DNA from: Chitinophaga deserti
Lineage (GTDB): Bacteria > Bacteroidota > Bacteroidia > Chitinophagales > Chitinophagaceae
Reading direction: 5' to 3'
NCBI RefSeq assembly: GCF_003149455.1
Contig: NZ_QFFK01000017.1
Span: forward strand, 1-64,000
DNA length: 64,000 bases
Position numbers and translations under genes: made by a program. The notes below the pieces were generated by a model. It saw nothing but the letters and a program-made list of their open reading frames with translations, did no database searches and had not been told where the DNA came from. Shown here piece after piece: positions 52,509-61,683 of this stretch (the first letter of the stretch is position 1; the number at the start of each line of letters is the position of its first letter).

Positions 52509-54343
52509 ATAATCCCTTCCAGCACCCCGCCTTTCTTCCCCATCTCGTCCACCTTCTTCTCCACTGCAGCGTCTTTGATCAGTGGCGGAGCGTGGTGGGG
52601 TTTGATGCGGGCGTCAATGATCATGGGGCCGTTGCAGCCCCAGTGCTTGTGGGAGATGAAGCTGTTAATGCCATGGATGTCGTGCGAAGGGTTGCTTCTC
52701 GTAAACGTTACCCATACGAAGTTGGGGATGTTCTCCGCAGTAAAGCCTGCATCGTCGCATAGTACAATAAGCGGAAGACCGTCGAGGTTTTCGTTGCGGA
52801 GGTGATCGTTGAGGATGGCTATCTGGGCTTCGGTATCGGCGTTGCTGGTGAAAGCTGGTGCTTCTACCGCCAGTACGCCCGGCATGGGCATTTTGTAATG
52901 GGTAAATGGGCGTGGCAGACTGAAAGATGCCGGCATTTCCTGCCAGAGCTCGCGGCGCTTATTGCCCGCTGCTGCAATGGCTACTTTGCTGCCGGCGTTC
53001 AGATCGCTGCCGGTATAATCGAGGGTATCGATGGTAGTGTTGGTATAGAAATGCAGATCACGGGTGAGATCAATGCGCTCGAGCATGTGCATCATAAACG
53101 GAGCAATGTCGTGCACATGCAGGGCAGGATTATCTTCTTTCGCGCAGATGAACAGGTATTTGGCCAGACTGAGCTGGTTGCTGCCCAGAATGTGGTTGGC
53201 GATGGTAAGGATCTCCTGTGGCTTACGCTCCTTCAGGTACGGTGTGTACCGCTCACTGCCGATGGCAAACAGCAGGGGGTGTACGCCGGCGGCATCTACC
53301 GCATGGATCTCATGCACACCGGGTATCTCTTTGGGAATGGCGTTTCCCGTGATCTCGTGAATGAGCGCGCCGAAGCTGGTATCTTCCTGTGGCGGCCGGC
53401 CTACTACGGTAAACGACCATACGGGGTTCTTTTTATGATACACCCTGCTCACTTTCATGAGGGGGAAAGGGTGAACGAGACTGTAATATCCGAGGTGATC
53501 GCCGAAGGGCCCTTCGGGCTTGTTCTCATGCGGCATCACTGTGCCGGTGATTACAAAATCGGCATCTGCGGAAATGCAATATCCTTCATCGTCATAGTAA
53601 TACCGGAATCTGCGGTTGCCCAGTGCGCCAGCGAAGGTCATTTCTGAAAGTCCTTCGGGGAGGGGCATAACGGCAGCGAGCGGATGGGAGGGAGGGCCCC
53701 CTACGAATATGCTCACTTTCAGTGGCTGGCCTTTGGCGTTGGCTTTGGTCTGATGCACGCCTATGCCGCGGTGCAGCTGGTAGTGGAGGCCTATTTCCCT
53801 GTCCTGTACATAATCATTCCCGCCCAGCTGAATGCGGTACATGCCGAGGTTGGCGTTCATGATTCCGGGCTGTCCGGGGTCTTCGGTATACACCTGGGGC
53901 ATGGTCACAAACGGACCGCCGTCCATTGGCCAGTTCACGATCTGTGGCAGTTCGCTGATTTGGGTACGGCCGAAAGAGATGGGAGCGTTGCGGCCGGATT
54001 TCATGGGCAGGGCAGATAATGCCGTGGCCGCTACGTTCAGGTATTTGAATGGATTCTTGAAGGCTTTAACGGGGTCGCCCTTAATATCCACCAGCGTCTT
54101 GATCTTGTCCAGTGTATCACGGAACATGAACTTCGAGCGGTCGAGCGTACCAAACAGGTTGGATACGGCGGGGAACTTACTGCCTTTCACGTTCTCGAAA
54201 AGTATGGCGGGGCCCTCATGCTCATACACCCGCAGGTGGATGGAGGCCATTTCGAGGTAAGGGTCCACTTCCTGTTTAATGCGGATTAAATGACCATGTT
54301 TTTCCAGATCGGTGATGCAGTCTTGTAAGCTTTTGTATCCCAT
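52505..54343 (-). CDS. UbiD-family prenylated-FMN decarboxylase
   Basis: A 612-residue (de)carboxylase of the UbiD family. It starts YKSLQDCITDLEKHGHLIRI, and shows NWPMDGGPFVTMPQVYTEDP, the prFMN/metal region LHYQLHRGIGVHQTKA and the conserved ENKPEGPFGDHLGYY with catalytic glutamate. UbiD enzymes need prenyl-FMN from UbiX, which is not in the window. Likely work is in menaquinone biosynthesis or aromatic acid decarboxylation. I start at 54343 rather than 54382, where the conserved sequence begins. A hairpin separates it from the upstream cluster. Confidence 0.9.
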   Translation of the reverse strand: MGYKSLQDCITDLEKHGHLIRIKQEVDPYLEMASIHLRVYEHEGPAILFENVKGSKFPAVSNLFGTLDRSKFMFRDTLDKIKTLVDIKGDPVKAFKNPFKYLNVAATALSALPMKSGRNAPISFGRTQISELPQIVNWPMDGGPFVTMPQVYTEDPGQPGIMNANLGMYRIQLGGNDYVQDREIGLHYQLHRGIGVHQTKANAKGQPLKVSIFVGGPPSHPLAAVMPLPEGLSEMTFAGALGNRRFRYYYDDEGYCISADADFVITGTVMPHENKPEGPFGDHLGYYSLVHPFPLMKVSRVYHKKNPVWSFTVVGRPPQEDTSFGALIHEITGNAIPKEIPGVHEIHAVDAAGVHPLLFAIGSERYTPYLKERKPQEILTIANHILGSNQLSLAKYLFICAKEDNPALHVHDIAPFMMHMLERIDLTRDLHFYTNTTIDTLDYTGSDLNAGSKVAIAAAGNKRRELWQEMPASFSLPRPFTHYKMPMPGVLAVEAPAFTSNADTEAQIAILNDHLRNENLDGLPLIVLCDDAGFTAENIPNFVWVTFTRSNPSHDIHGINSFISHKHWGCNGPMIIDARIKPHHAPPLIKDAAVEKKVDEMGKKGGVLEGII

Positions 54344-54380
54344 TGCTATGCCGGTAATGATAAACCGGTCAAAAGTAAGC

Positions 54381-54422
54381 AAGTTTCAGGAGAAAACCGG
54401 TTGCCGGCTTCCCCTGAAACTT
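54381..54422 (-). terminator. Hairpin after the PSCyt1/DUF1501 cluster
   Basis: AAGTTTCAGG (54381-54390) pairs with CCTGAAACTT (54413-54422), 10 bp, with a small CCGG-TTG-CCGG hairpin inside. On the minus strand it is followed by GCTTACTTTT. It lies 22 nt past the cluster's last stop codon and so probably separates the UbiD transcript. Confidence 0.55.
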
Positions 54423-54444
54423 GTCATTACCTGCTTTGTATGTC

Positions 54445-56607
54445 TTAATTAAACATCAGTTCATCTACAAATACCCAGCCGCGGCCGCCTTTGCCCTGGT
54501 GCCACTGGGGCAGCCGGGAAACGGGCGCCAGCACCACCTTCAGGTAGGATACTTCCGTTGCCGGGAAGTTGAGGAGATAATTGACGGGCATTACAGAATC
54601 GCCCTTCTGCCCCTGTGCCGGCACGATCTTTTTCAGCAGGCGCAGCTGCTGAGGGCTGGAGCCTCCCCATATCTCGATCTTCTCCGGGGGGAAGATGTAT
54701 GCTTCGATATGGCGGTAAGCGCTGATGGTTACCTCGTGCAGGGATACTGGTTTGGGGAAGTAGGCTACTGCTTCAAGGGGCTTGTTGGCATAGCCGAGCC
54801 ATTTGCCATCACCGTAATTACCGGTACCCTTCCGCGCATCCGTAAGGGTTTTGGCGCCTTCTCCCACGTACTGGCCATCGGGTGGCTGTACCAGCGTAAC
54901 ACTGTCGGGCTTGTAGCGCGACTGGCTGAACACATATTGCACCTGGGCGCTGTTGTTCCATCCCTTTTTACAGGCTATGGCGCGGATGGTGGTGGTTTTA
55001 TCCAGCAGCAGGCTGTCTTTGAAAAGGGGAGAGCTGATACTGTCCGGCGCGGTGCCGTCTGTGGTATAACGTATCTCCACACCTTTAACAGGATGCTTCA
55101 GCTGCAGCTGCATCTGATCCCTGAAAACGGCATCGGTATTAACGAGCACGGGCTGGTTGAGCTGTAATTGCTCGCCGCTGTTGCCGTCGAATCCTTTAAC
55201 GATGGTCACCAGCGGGAAAGCTTTTTCTGCCTGTACCATTTCTTCCTGTGTAAGTGCGGTGTTCCAGACATACAGCTTCCTCAGTTTAGGTGCATTCTTC
55301 AGCGTCATCAGTTGAGCAAGGGTAACAGGCGCACCAGCAACGGAGAGACTTTGCAATTGGGGCAGCTTAGCCAGTTCTGCGAGTGTTTTACCGGTAACCT
55401 GTGTAAAGCTGAGGTTGAGCACGCGCAATTCTTTGAACTCCGCCAGTATGGCAAGGTCTGCATCCGTTACCGGCATCTTTTGCAGGTGCATTTCTATGAG
55501 CTGTCCTTTCACGGGCAGCAGCTCTTTTACAGATGCGATGCTGAACTGATCCTTGTTGTACCAGTTGGCTATCAGCGGAGCGGCATGGAGTGCTACGGGA
55601 TACAGAACACGGTAGTTATTGTTGAGTTTTGCAACAAGCTTTTCATCTGCCGGGGCAAAGGTGGGGAGATTATCACCGGCAGCAGGCTGCAGGCGGGCGG
55701 AGGCCAGCATGCGGAGGGTATCCTGCGGAGGCAGGGCCGTTACCATGGTATTGAAATCGCCACCGGATTTGATCCAGTGATGCAGCAGGGCTACTTCGTC
55801 TTCCGTAAGCTGCGGCTTATTGGATGGCGGCATGTGCTTCTTATCCTCTTCGGGGAGGTGCAGCCGCAGCATCAGCAGGCTGGCCGCAGGATCGCCGGGG
55901 ATGAAGAGCTTGCCTGTTTTACCACCTGCCAGCAATTGCGTGGTGTCTTCCAGGGAAAGACTGCCCTTTGCTTTCGCAGGGTTATGGCAGCTCATACATT
56001 TTTCTTCCAGTATGGGCCTTACCAGGTGCTCGTAAACAAGCGCCTGCTCCAGCTGTACGGGTACGGCTTTCTTTTCAGGCGTAACGGGTGCCAGCACAAA
56101 GTTTTCCCCGTGGGTAACGGCGGCTCCGTAATGACCGGTAAAAATGATGAGGGCCACGGCGGCAAGTCCACTGCTTTTCGCGTACCACTGGTGCCTGGCA
56201 TTGCGCAGCCAGTAACAGGCGGAGGCAACCCACAACAGCAGGGCGCCGCCCCATTTATGCAGGAACAGCGCACCGTCGGCCGTATACCCTTCTTCCAGGG
56301 AAAGGAGCAGGCCCATGATAACTGCCATGCCGGTGGTAAGCGCTCCGGCCAGTAAGAGTGTGGCCGTGAACTGCTTCTTCCAGTGTGCGGCTTCCGGTTC
56401 GCGGAGGCGGATGAAGAGGAGACCGGCTCCTATCATCAGCAGCACAATAGGGAAGTGCAGCACCAGGGGGTGCATGCGACCCATTACCTGCAGCCAGGAA
56501 GGTACTGCTACCCGGTTGCCTGCCAGCAGGAGTACGAGTACGAATATATTGCAGGCAAACAGCAGGCTGCCGCCTGCTTCCTGCCACTTTACTTGTTTCC
56601 AGTTCAT
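54445..56607 (-). CDS. DUF2231 membrane protein with PSCyt1 haem domain, LRR-like repeats and chitobiase-C-like domain
   Basis: A 720-residue multidomain protein. Residues 15-170: membrane helices of DUF2231 type (GRMHPLVLHFPIVLLMIG). Residues 185-285: a planctomycete-type cytochrome c domain with CMSCHNP (C204, C207, H208) and KHMPPSNKPQLTEDEVALLHHWI. Residues 360-470: leucine-rich repeat-like strands (LAEFKELRVLNLSFTQV). Residues 480-560: a CHB_HEX_C-like domain (IRYTTDGTAPDSISSPLF). Residues 565-720: a discoidin-like beta domain. The start overlaps the stop of the beta-propeller gene (TAATG). It anchors the cluster in the membrane and may carry electrons or bind glycans; exact work unknown. 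Confidence 0.82.
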   Translation of the reverse strand: MNWKQVKWQEAGGSLLFACNIFVLVLLLAGNRVAVPSWLQVMGRMHPLVLHFPIVLLMIGAGLLFIRLREPEAAHWKKQFTATLLLAGALTTGMAVIMGLLLSLEEGYTADGALFLHKWGGALLLWVASACYWLRNARHQWYAKSSGLAAVALIIFTGHYGAAVTHGENFVLAPVTPEKKAVPVQLEQALVYEHLVRPILEEKCMSCHNPAKAKGSLSLEDTTQLLAGGKTGKLFIPGDPAASLLMLRLHLPEEDKKHMPPSNKPQLTEDEVALLHHWIKSGGDFNTMVTALPPQDTLRMLASARLQPAAGDNLPTFAPADEKLVAKLNNNYRVLYPVALHAAPLIANWYNKDQFSIASVKELLPVKGQLIEMHLQKMPVTDADLAILAEFKELRVLNLSFTQVTGKTLAELAKLPQLQSLSVAGAPVTLAQLMTLKNAPKLRKLYVWNTALTQEEMVQAEKAFPLVTIVKGFDGNSGEQLQLNQPVLVNTDAVFRDQMQLQLKHPVKGVEIRYTTDGTAPDSISSPLFKDSLLLDKTTTIRAIACKKGWNNSAQVQYVFSQSRYKPDSVTLVQPPDGQYVGEGAKTLTDARKGTGNYGDGKWLGYANKPLEAVAYFPKPVSLHEVTISAYRHIEAYIFPPEKIEIWGGSSPQQLRLLKKIVPAQGQKGDSVMPVNYLLNFPATEVSYLKVVLAPVSRLPQWHQGKGGRGWVFVDELMFN

Positions 56608-57632
56608 TAGACTCTTCTGAGTTTATAGGGATATACTTTACCGGATGCCCATTGCGCTACGTATACATTCTCGTCATTGTCCACACACACGTCATGCGGA
56701 TGCACGAAGATCTTTTCGGCCTGCTGCATGCGCTGTAACTTTCCGTCTACATACTTAGGCTCAGTGCCCCCTATGTTGGATACTACTTTATTGTTTTTAT
56801 CGAGGATGGTCACAAAGCCGCTGCCTTCCACGTTCATGTCCGGAGCACGCAGTACCGCGGCATACAGGTTGTCCTTCTTTATCACCGGCCGGCATACGCA
56901 GGCGCCGGGGAGTTCTATTACTTCCTGCAGCTCGCCGTTCATGTTGTAACGCTTGAAGCAGTTGCGCGTTCTGTCTGTAACCAGCAGGGTAGGCGTGCCT
57001 TTGCGGCGGTCTACCGTAATGCCGTGTGCGTTATCGAGGAACTGTGTGCCTTCACCACGGCCGCCGAAGATGCCCAGCAGCTTACCGTTCCTGTCGAAGC
57101 GGGAAATGAATTGTGCGCCGTAACCATCTGCGATGAAGATATCGCCGTTGTCGGCAACGGTGGTTTCCGTGGGCACGAATTCTTCTTTCTTCTTGTACTT
57201 CCCGCTTTCGAGGGGAGCATCGATAGTGAGCAGGATTTTACCATCCAGCGTGGTTTTATACACCTGGTGTTTATCCGTATCGGTAATGAGCAGGAATTCT
57301 TCCCCGTTCTCTTCTGCCAGCGTAAGCCCGTGCGCACCGGGGAAGGTAGTACCCCAGCTGCTCAGCAGTTTACCTGATTTGTTATAGATGAGTACGTTGT
57401 TCTTCGTTTCGTTGGTAAGGAGGATGATGCGGCCTTTTTTATCCTGCACCATTTCGTGGCAGTCTTTTACGGGAAACCGGCTGCTGTCAGCCATGCTCCA
57501 TTTGGTATCGAGCGTGTAGCGCATATTTTGATGGCCATACACAGGGCCTTTGGGCCGGGCGAAAAGGTCTTTCGTAATGTAAAACGATGCGGCGGCCAAG
57601 GCGGACGACCGGAGAAATGTTCTTCTTTCCAT
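56607..57632 (-). CDS. Tat-exported NHL/six-bladed beta-propeller protein
   Basis: A 341-residue protein with a Tat signal (ERRTFLRSSALAAASFYITKD) followed by repeated NHL-type blades: VQDKKGRIILLTNETKNNVLIYN, GAHGLTLAEENGEEFLLITDTDKHQVY, NAHGITVDRRKGTPTLLVTDRTRNCF, VHPHDVCVDNDENVYVAQW. It resembles peptidyl-alpha-hydroxyglycine lyase-like propellers but I see no clear catalytic residues. It is probably a periplasmic binding or sensing partner of the cluster. It starts 10 nt after the DUF1501 gene and runs into the next gene with a 1-nt overlap. Confidence 0.82.
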   Translation of the reverse strand: MERRTFLRSSALAAASFYITKDLFARPKGPVYGHQNMRYTLDTKWSMADSSRFPVKDCHEMVQDKKGRIILLTNETKNNVLIYNKSGKLLSSWGTTFPGAHGLTLAEENGEEFLLITDTDKHQVYKTTLDGKILLTIDAPLESGKYKKKEEFVPTETTVADNGDIFIADGYGAQFISRFDRNGKLLGIFGGRGEGTQFLDNAHGITVDRRKGTPTLLVTDRTRNCFKRYNMNGELQEVIELPGACVCRPVIKKDNLYAAVLRAPDMNVEGSGFVTILDKNNKVVSNIGGTEPKYVDGKLQRMQQAEKIFVHPHDVCVDNDENVYVAQWASGKVYPYKLRRV

Positions 57633-57642
57633 ATTGCTTTTT

Positions 57643-59097
57643 TTAGGCCATTAAGCCGGGAATAACTTGTCCTGCTACGTCTGTAAGCCGGTAGCGGCGG
57701 CCCTGGTGTTTAAAGATGAGTTTTTCGTGGTCGAGGCCCAGCAGGTGCATCACGGTAGCGTGGAAGTCGTGCACATGCACAGGGTCTTTTACTATGTTGT
57801 AACCGAACTCATCGGTTTCTCCGTATACGATGCCGGGCTTCACGCCGCCGCCTGCCATCCAGATGGAGAAGCAGCGCGGGTGGTGATCGCGTCCGTAGTT
57901 ATCTGCCGTCATTTTACCCTGGCAGTAATTGGTCCGGCCAAATTCCCCGCCCCAGATCACGAGCGTTTCATCGAGCAGGCCGCGTTGTTTCAGATCGGTG
58001 ATGAGCGCTGCGGAAGCACGGTCTACGTCTTTCGCCTGTCCCGCCATTTCATTGGGCAGGTTACCGTGCTGGTCCCAGCCCTGATGGTATAGCTGTATAA
58101 AGCGCACGCCGTTTTCAGAGAGCTTGCGCGCGAGCAGGCAGTTCGCTGCAAACGTGCCCGGCACAAGGCATTCGGGTCCGTAGAGCTTCAGGATATCATC
58201 GGGTTCTTTCGAAAGGTCTGTCAGTTCCGGCACCGCGGTTTGCATGCGGTAAGCCATTTCATATTGCTGGATCTTGGTACTGATTTCGGGGTCGCCGAAT
58301 TCTTTGTACGACTGATCGTTCAGCGCGGCCAGCTGATCCAGCATCTGCCTGCGGTTGGTGGAATCGATGCCTTCGGGATTGTTGAGGTACAGCACGGGGT
58401 TATCGCCGCTGCTGAACTGAACGCCCTGGTGAATACTGTCGAGGAAGCCGTTGCTCCATAGTTTGGAATACACGCCCTGCCCGTTGCCTTTACCGCGGGA
58501 GAGCAGTACGCAGAAGGCGGGGAGGTTTTTATTCTCACTGCCGAGGCCATAGCTCATCCAGGAGCCGAAGCTGGCACGGTTGCCCTGCTGGGCGCCCGTC
58601 TGGAAGAAGGTAAGCGCGGGGTCGTGGTTGATGGCTTCGGTGAACATGGAACGTACGATACAGATATCGTCGACCACACCGGCCGTATGCGGAAACAGGT
58701 CACTGATCCATGCGCGGGCCTGTCCGTATTGCTGGAAGTTGAAGTGGGAGCCAACGAGGGGGAAAGACGACTGTCCGGCCGTCATCCCTGTAAGCCTTTG
58801 CCCCATGCGGATGGAAGCAGGCAGTTCCTGTCCCATCATTTCGCGGAGCTTCGGTTTGTAATCGAAGCTTTCCAGTTGTGAGGGGGCGCCGTTCTGGAAA
58901 AGGTAGATGACGCGTTTCGCTTTAGGGGCGAAGTGCGGTATACCCGGCATTAAACCGGCTTCGCTTTCGCTTTTGCTGCCGAAAAGGTCAGGGATGAGCA
59001 GGGAGCCAAGCGCAACGCTCCCTACGCCTAAGCTCAGGTTCGAGAGGAACTTGCGGCGGTTCATGTTGAGATGACGCTCTATAAATTCGTTTTTCAT
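57643..59097 (-). CDS. DUF1501 protein (sulfatase/alkaline-phosphatase-like), Tat-exported
   Basis: A 484-residue protein of the DUF1501 family. The Tat motif NRRKFLSNLSLGVGSVALGSLLIPDLF lies in residues 13-39, and the body has KAKRVIYLFQNGAPSQLESFDYKP, MFTEAINHDPALTFFQTG, and near the C-terminus TLVIWGGEFGRTNYCQGK and GRDHHPRCFSIWMAGGGVK, where metal ligands of the sulfatase fold are expected. These proteins are almost always paired with DUF1549/DUF1553 proteins, as here (29-nt gap). Substrates are not established. Confidence 0.88.
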   Translation of the reverse strand: MKNEFIERHLNMNRRKFLSNLSLGVGSVALGSLLIPDLFGSKSESEAGLMPGIPHFAPKAKRVIYLFQNGAPSQLESFDYKPKLREMMGQELPASIRMGQRLTGMTAGQSSFPLVGSHFNFQQYGQARAWISDLFPHTAGVVDDICIVRSMFTEAINHDPALTFFQTGAQQGNRASFGSWMSYGLGSENKNLPAFCVLLSRGKGNGQGVYSKLWSNGFLDSIHQGVQFSSGDNPVLYLNNPEGIDSTNRRQMLDQLAALNDQSYKEFGDPEISTKIQQYEMAYRMQTAVPELTDLSKEPDDILKLYGPECLVPGTFAANCLLARKLSENGVRFIQLYHQGWDQHGNLPNEMAGQAKDVDRASAALITDLKQRGLLDETLVIWGGEFGRTNYCQGKMTADNYGRDHHPRCFSIWMAGGGVKPGIVYGETDEFGYNIVKDPVHVHDFHATVMHLLGLDHEKLIFKHQGRRYRLTDVAGQVIPGLMA

Positions 59098-59126
59098 GAT
59101 GCGCAGTATTTGGCTGAACGGGAGGC

Positions 59127-61442
59127 TCAGGTTTTGGATAATGTTTCTTCCAGGTTGTAGATGGTAGTAATGACCTGCATCATGGCGGCAAGGGATGCCT
59201 TGTCTGCCACAGCGGCCTGCGGATATTCTCCGTGGCTCAGCAGTTTGGCAGCCTGGCCGGGCTCCTTTTTAAAGTAAGCCTGCTGCTGGTTGAAGTATTC
59301 ATTTAGCAAACTCACTTCTTTAGCCTGCGGCGTACGGCAAACGATGAGGCGGAAAGCCTGGCGGATGTTGCGGTCTGCATCCGTACCCTGCTGCAGGAGC
59401 TTCGCTGCCAGTACCCGGGATGCTTCCAGCACCGTGGGGTCGTTCAGCATAATAAGCGCCTGAAGGGGCGTATTGGTAGAAGAACGCTTCACTTCGCACT
59501 GGTCGCGGTTGCTGGCGTCGAAGATCATCATAGACGGTGGCGGCACCGTTCTTTTGATGAAAGTGTAAAGTCCGCGGCGGTAAAGGCTCTCGCCATGGTC
59601 CTGCTTGTAAGTGGCTAGTGATCCCCTGCCGGAAGTAGCCATTTCCCAAAGCCCCGGGGGCTGGTAAGGCTTCACGCTGGGGCCGCCAATAGTTGGTACG
59701 AGCAGGCCGCTGGAGGCCAGTACAATATCACGCACCGTTTCCGCAGGGAGGCGGAAGCGCGGGGCGCGGGAGAGGTATTTATTATCAGGATCGGCCTGCA
59801 GTTTGTTTTTGGGAATCTGGGCAGACTGCCGGTAGGTAGATGACATGTAGATCATCTTCATGGTACGTTTGATATCCCATCCGTGCTGCATAAAATCCAC
59901 CGCCAGCCAGTCGAGAAGTTGCGGGTTGGTGGGCAGCTCGCCCTGCATGCCAAAATCGCCCGTGCTTTTAACGATACCGGTGCCAAACACCTGCTGCCAC
60001 AGCTGGTTTACGAAGACCCTGGCGGTAAGGGGATTCTTTTCATCGAACAGCCAGCCTGCCAGTCCGAGCCGGTTAGCAGGATAGGTCGATTTATTGAAGG
60101 GGAGTACAGACATGGGGGTTCCCGGCTGCACTTCGAGCGTAGGGTTATCATAGTTGCCACGGCCCAGCACAAACGATTTGCGCACGATCGAGTCTTCACC
60201 CATTACCGACACAATAAGGCGGTTGGAATCCTGGCGGTTGATGAAGCGCAGGGCGCCGGCCATATCTTCCTTCGTAATCTCCATGTATGGTTTCTTGGCA
60301 TACGTTTCCGGGCCACCCACTACAGATTCCAGGCCTACTTCCTTTACATTATTAAAGAAGGCATACAGCTCAAAGTATTCTTTCTGGGAGAAGGGGTCGT
60401 ATTTATGGTCGTGACACTGGGCGCATTCCATGGTAATACCTATGAGGCTTTTGCTGAAGGTATTGGCACGGTCCAGCACATATGAAACACGGTATTCCTC
60501 ATCAATCACACCACCTTCTTCCGTGATCTTATGGTTGCGGTTAAAGCCCGTTGCCAGCAGTTGCTCCCGCGTGGCATTGGGGATCATATCCCCGGCAATC
60601 TGCCAGGATACGAAGTCTTTATAGGAAAGGTTCTTATTAAAGGCATGTATTACCCAGTCGCGCCAGGGCCACATGCTGCGGTAGTTATCGTCCTGGTAGC
60701 CGTGAGAGTCTGCATAGCGGGCCACGTCCATCCAGTGAACGGCCATTTTTTCGCCATAGGCACTATCGGCCAGCAGCTCATCCACCATCTTTTCGTAGGC
60801 TTTCCCGCTCGTGTCTTTAGCGAAGCGGTCCATCCGTTCGATGGTAGGGGGCAGGCCGGTAATATCGAGAGAAAGGCGTTTTAAGAGACGTTCCGGATCG
60901 GCGGCAGGGTTAGGGCTGAGGCCTTTCTGCTCCATCTGGGAGAGGATAAACCGGTCGATGTCGTTGCGTACCCAGTCTTCATCATCCACTTCGGGGATGG
61001 CGGGTGAGGCGGGGGGAACGAAGGCCCAGTGGGGTTTGTACTTCGCGCCCTGTTTGATCCATTTTTCTATCAGCTTGATTTCAAACGGGGAGACGGTCAT
61101 GTTAGACGATACCGGCGGCATGCGCTGGGTACTGTCTTCCGTAACGATGCGGAGGAACACGGCGGAGGCCATAGGGTTGCCGGGTACCAGTGCGTGGAGG
61201 CCGGGCGTTTCCTTCAGGGCTTTGTAGGCGCTGTCTGCAATATCCAGCCTTAAACCTGCTTCACGTTTATTGGCATCGGGGCCATGACAGGCAAAACACC
61301 TGTCAGACAGGATGGGACGAATGTGAAAATTGTAATCCACGGAATCGGGCATCACTTCTGCTGTGCGGTCCTGCACACTGCTGTTGCAGGCGGTAAATAC
61401 CGTCAGGATGCCGATGGTGAATAGTGCATAACGATGGAACAT
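59127..61442 (-). CDS. PSCyt1-DUF1549-DUF1553 lipoprotein
   Basis: A 771-residue lipoprotein from the ATG at 61442 (MFHRYALFTIGILTVFTAC, C19); the longer frame starts at a TTG (61457). The PSCyt1 haem motif CFACH (C49, C52, H53) is followed by DUF1549 (DRFILSQMEQKGLSPNPAADPERLLKRLSLDITGLPPT, later WMDVARYADSHGYQDDNYRSMWPWRDWVI), and DUF1553 (TARVFVNQLWQQVFGTGIV, SSTYRQSAQIPKNK, LGRYLSRAPRFRLPAETVRD-like LSRAPRFRLPAE). It is the first gene of a four-gene cluster typical of Planctomycetes and Verrucomicrobia, where it is linked to glycan breakdown. Confidence 0.9.
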   Translation of the reverse strand: MFHRYALFTIGILTVFTACNSSVQDRTAEVMPDSVDYNFHIRPILSDRCFACHGPDANKREAGLRLDIADSAYKALKETPGLHALVPGNPMASAVFLRIVTEDSTQRMPPVSSNMTVSPFEIKLIEKWIKQGAKYKPHWAFVPPASPAIPEVDDEDWVRNDIDRFILSQMEQKGLSPNPAADPERLLKRLSLDITGLPPTIERMDRFAKDTSGKAYEKMVDELLADSAYGEKMAVHWMDVARYADSHGYQDDNYRSMWPWRDWVIHAFNKNLSYKDFVSWQIAGDMIPNATREQLLATGFNRNHKITEEGGVIDEEYRVSYVLDRANTFSKSLIGITMECAQCHDHKYDPFSQKEYFELYAFFNNVKEVGLESVVGGPETYAKKPYMEITKEDMAGALRFINRQDSNRLIVSVMGEDSIVRKSFVLGRGNYDNPTLEVQPGTPMSVLPFNKSTYPANRLGLAGWLFDEKNPLTARVFVNQLWQQVFGTGIVKSTGDFGMQGELPTNPQLLDWLAVDFMQHGWDIKRTMKMIYMSSTYRQSAQIPKNKLQADPDNKYLSRAPRFRLPAETVRDIVLASSGLLVPTIGGPSVKPYQPPGLWEMATSGRGSLATYKQDHGESLYRRGLYTFIKRTVPPPSMMIFDASNRDQCEVKRSSTNTPLQALIMLNDPTVLEASRVLAAKLLQQGTDADRNIRQAFRLIVCRTPQAKEVSLLNEYFNQQQAYFKKEPGQAAKLLSHGEYPQAAVADKASLAAMMQVITTIYNLEETLSKT

Positions 61443-61506
61443 AGGTGCTGTAGACAATTTCAGTGTTCACAATAAGGAGTCGGTTACATAAGTGTATATG
61501 TACACA

Positions 61507-61537
61507 CAAAATACGATATTGGTCTTTGTATCACAAA
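61507..61537 (-). promoter_or_regulatory. Candidate promoter of the PSCyt1/DUF1501 cluster
   Basis: On the minus strand TTTG (61537-61534), 20 nt, then TATTTTG (61513-61507), one base short of TAnnTTTG. It lies 64 nt before the ATG at 61442. Confidence 0.45.
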
Positions 61538-61683
61538 CTTTATATTGATATAAACTGGGCTTATTTTTGCATGCTTTTTTGCCTTTTGCCCTGATTTTGA
61601 CTGACTCCTACAGGTAATATACTATAAATTAGCCATATTTCCCGTAAAACTTGATCAGTGGCAATTTTCCTTATCTTCATTCC

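Noticed and set aside
55168..56355. 395-residue ORF opposite the DUF2231/PSCyt1 gene
   Set aside because: Rich in Cys, Gln and His in an antisense pattern, while the minus strand shows clear domains.
61443..61457. TTG start for the PSCyt1-DUF1549 protein
   Set aside because: The ATG at 61442 gives an ideal lipoprotein signal, and the extra five residues are not conserved.
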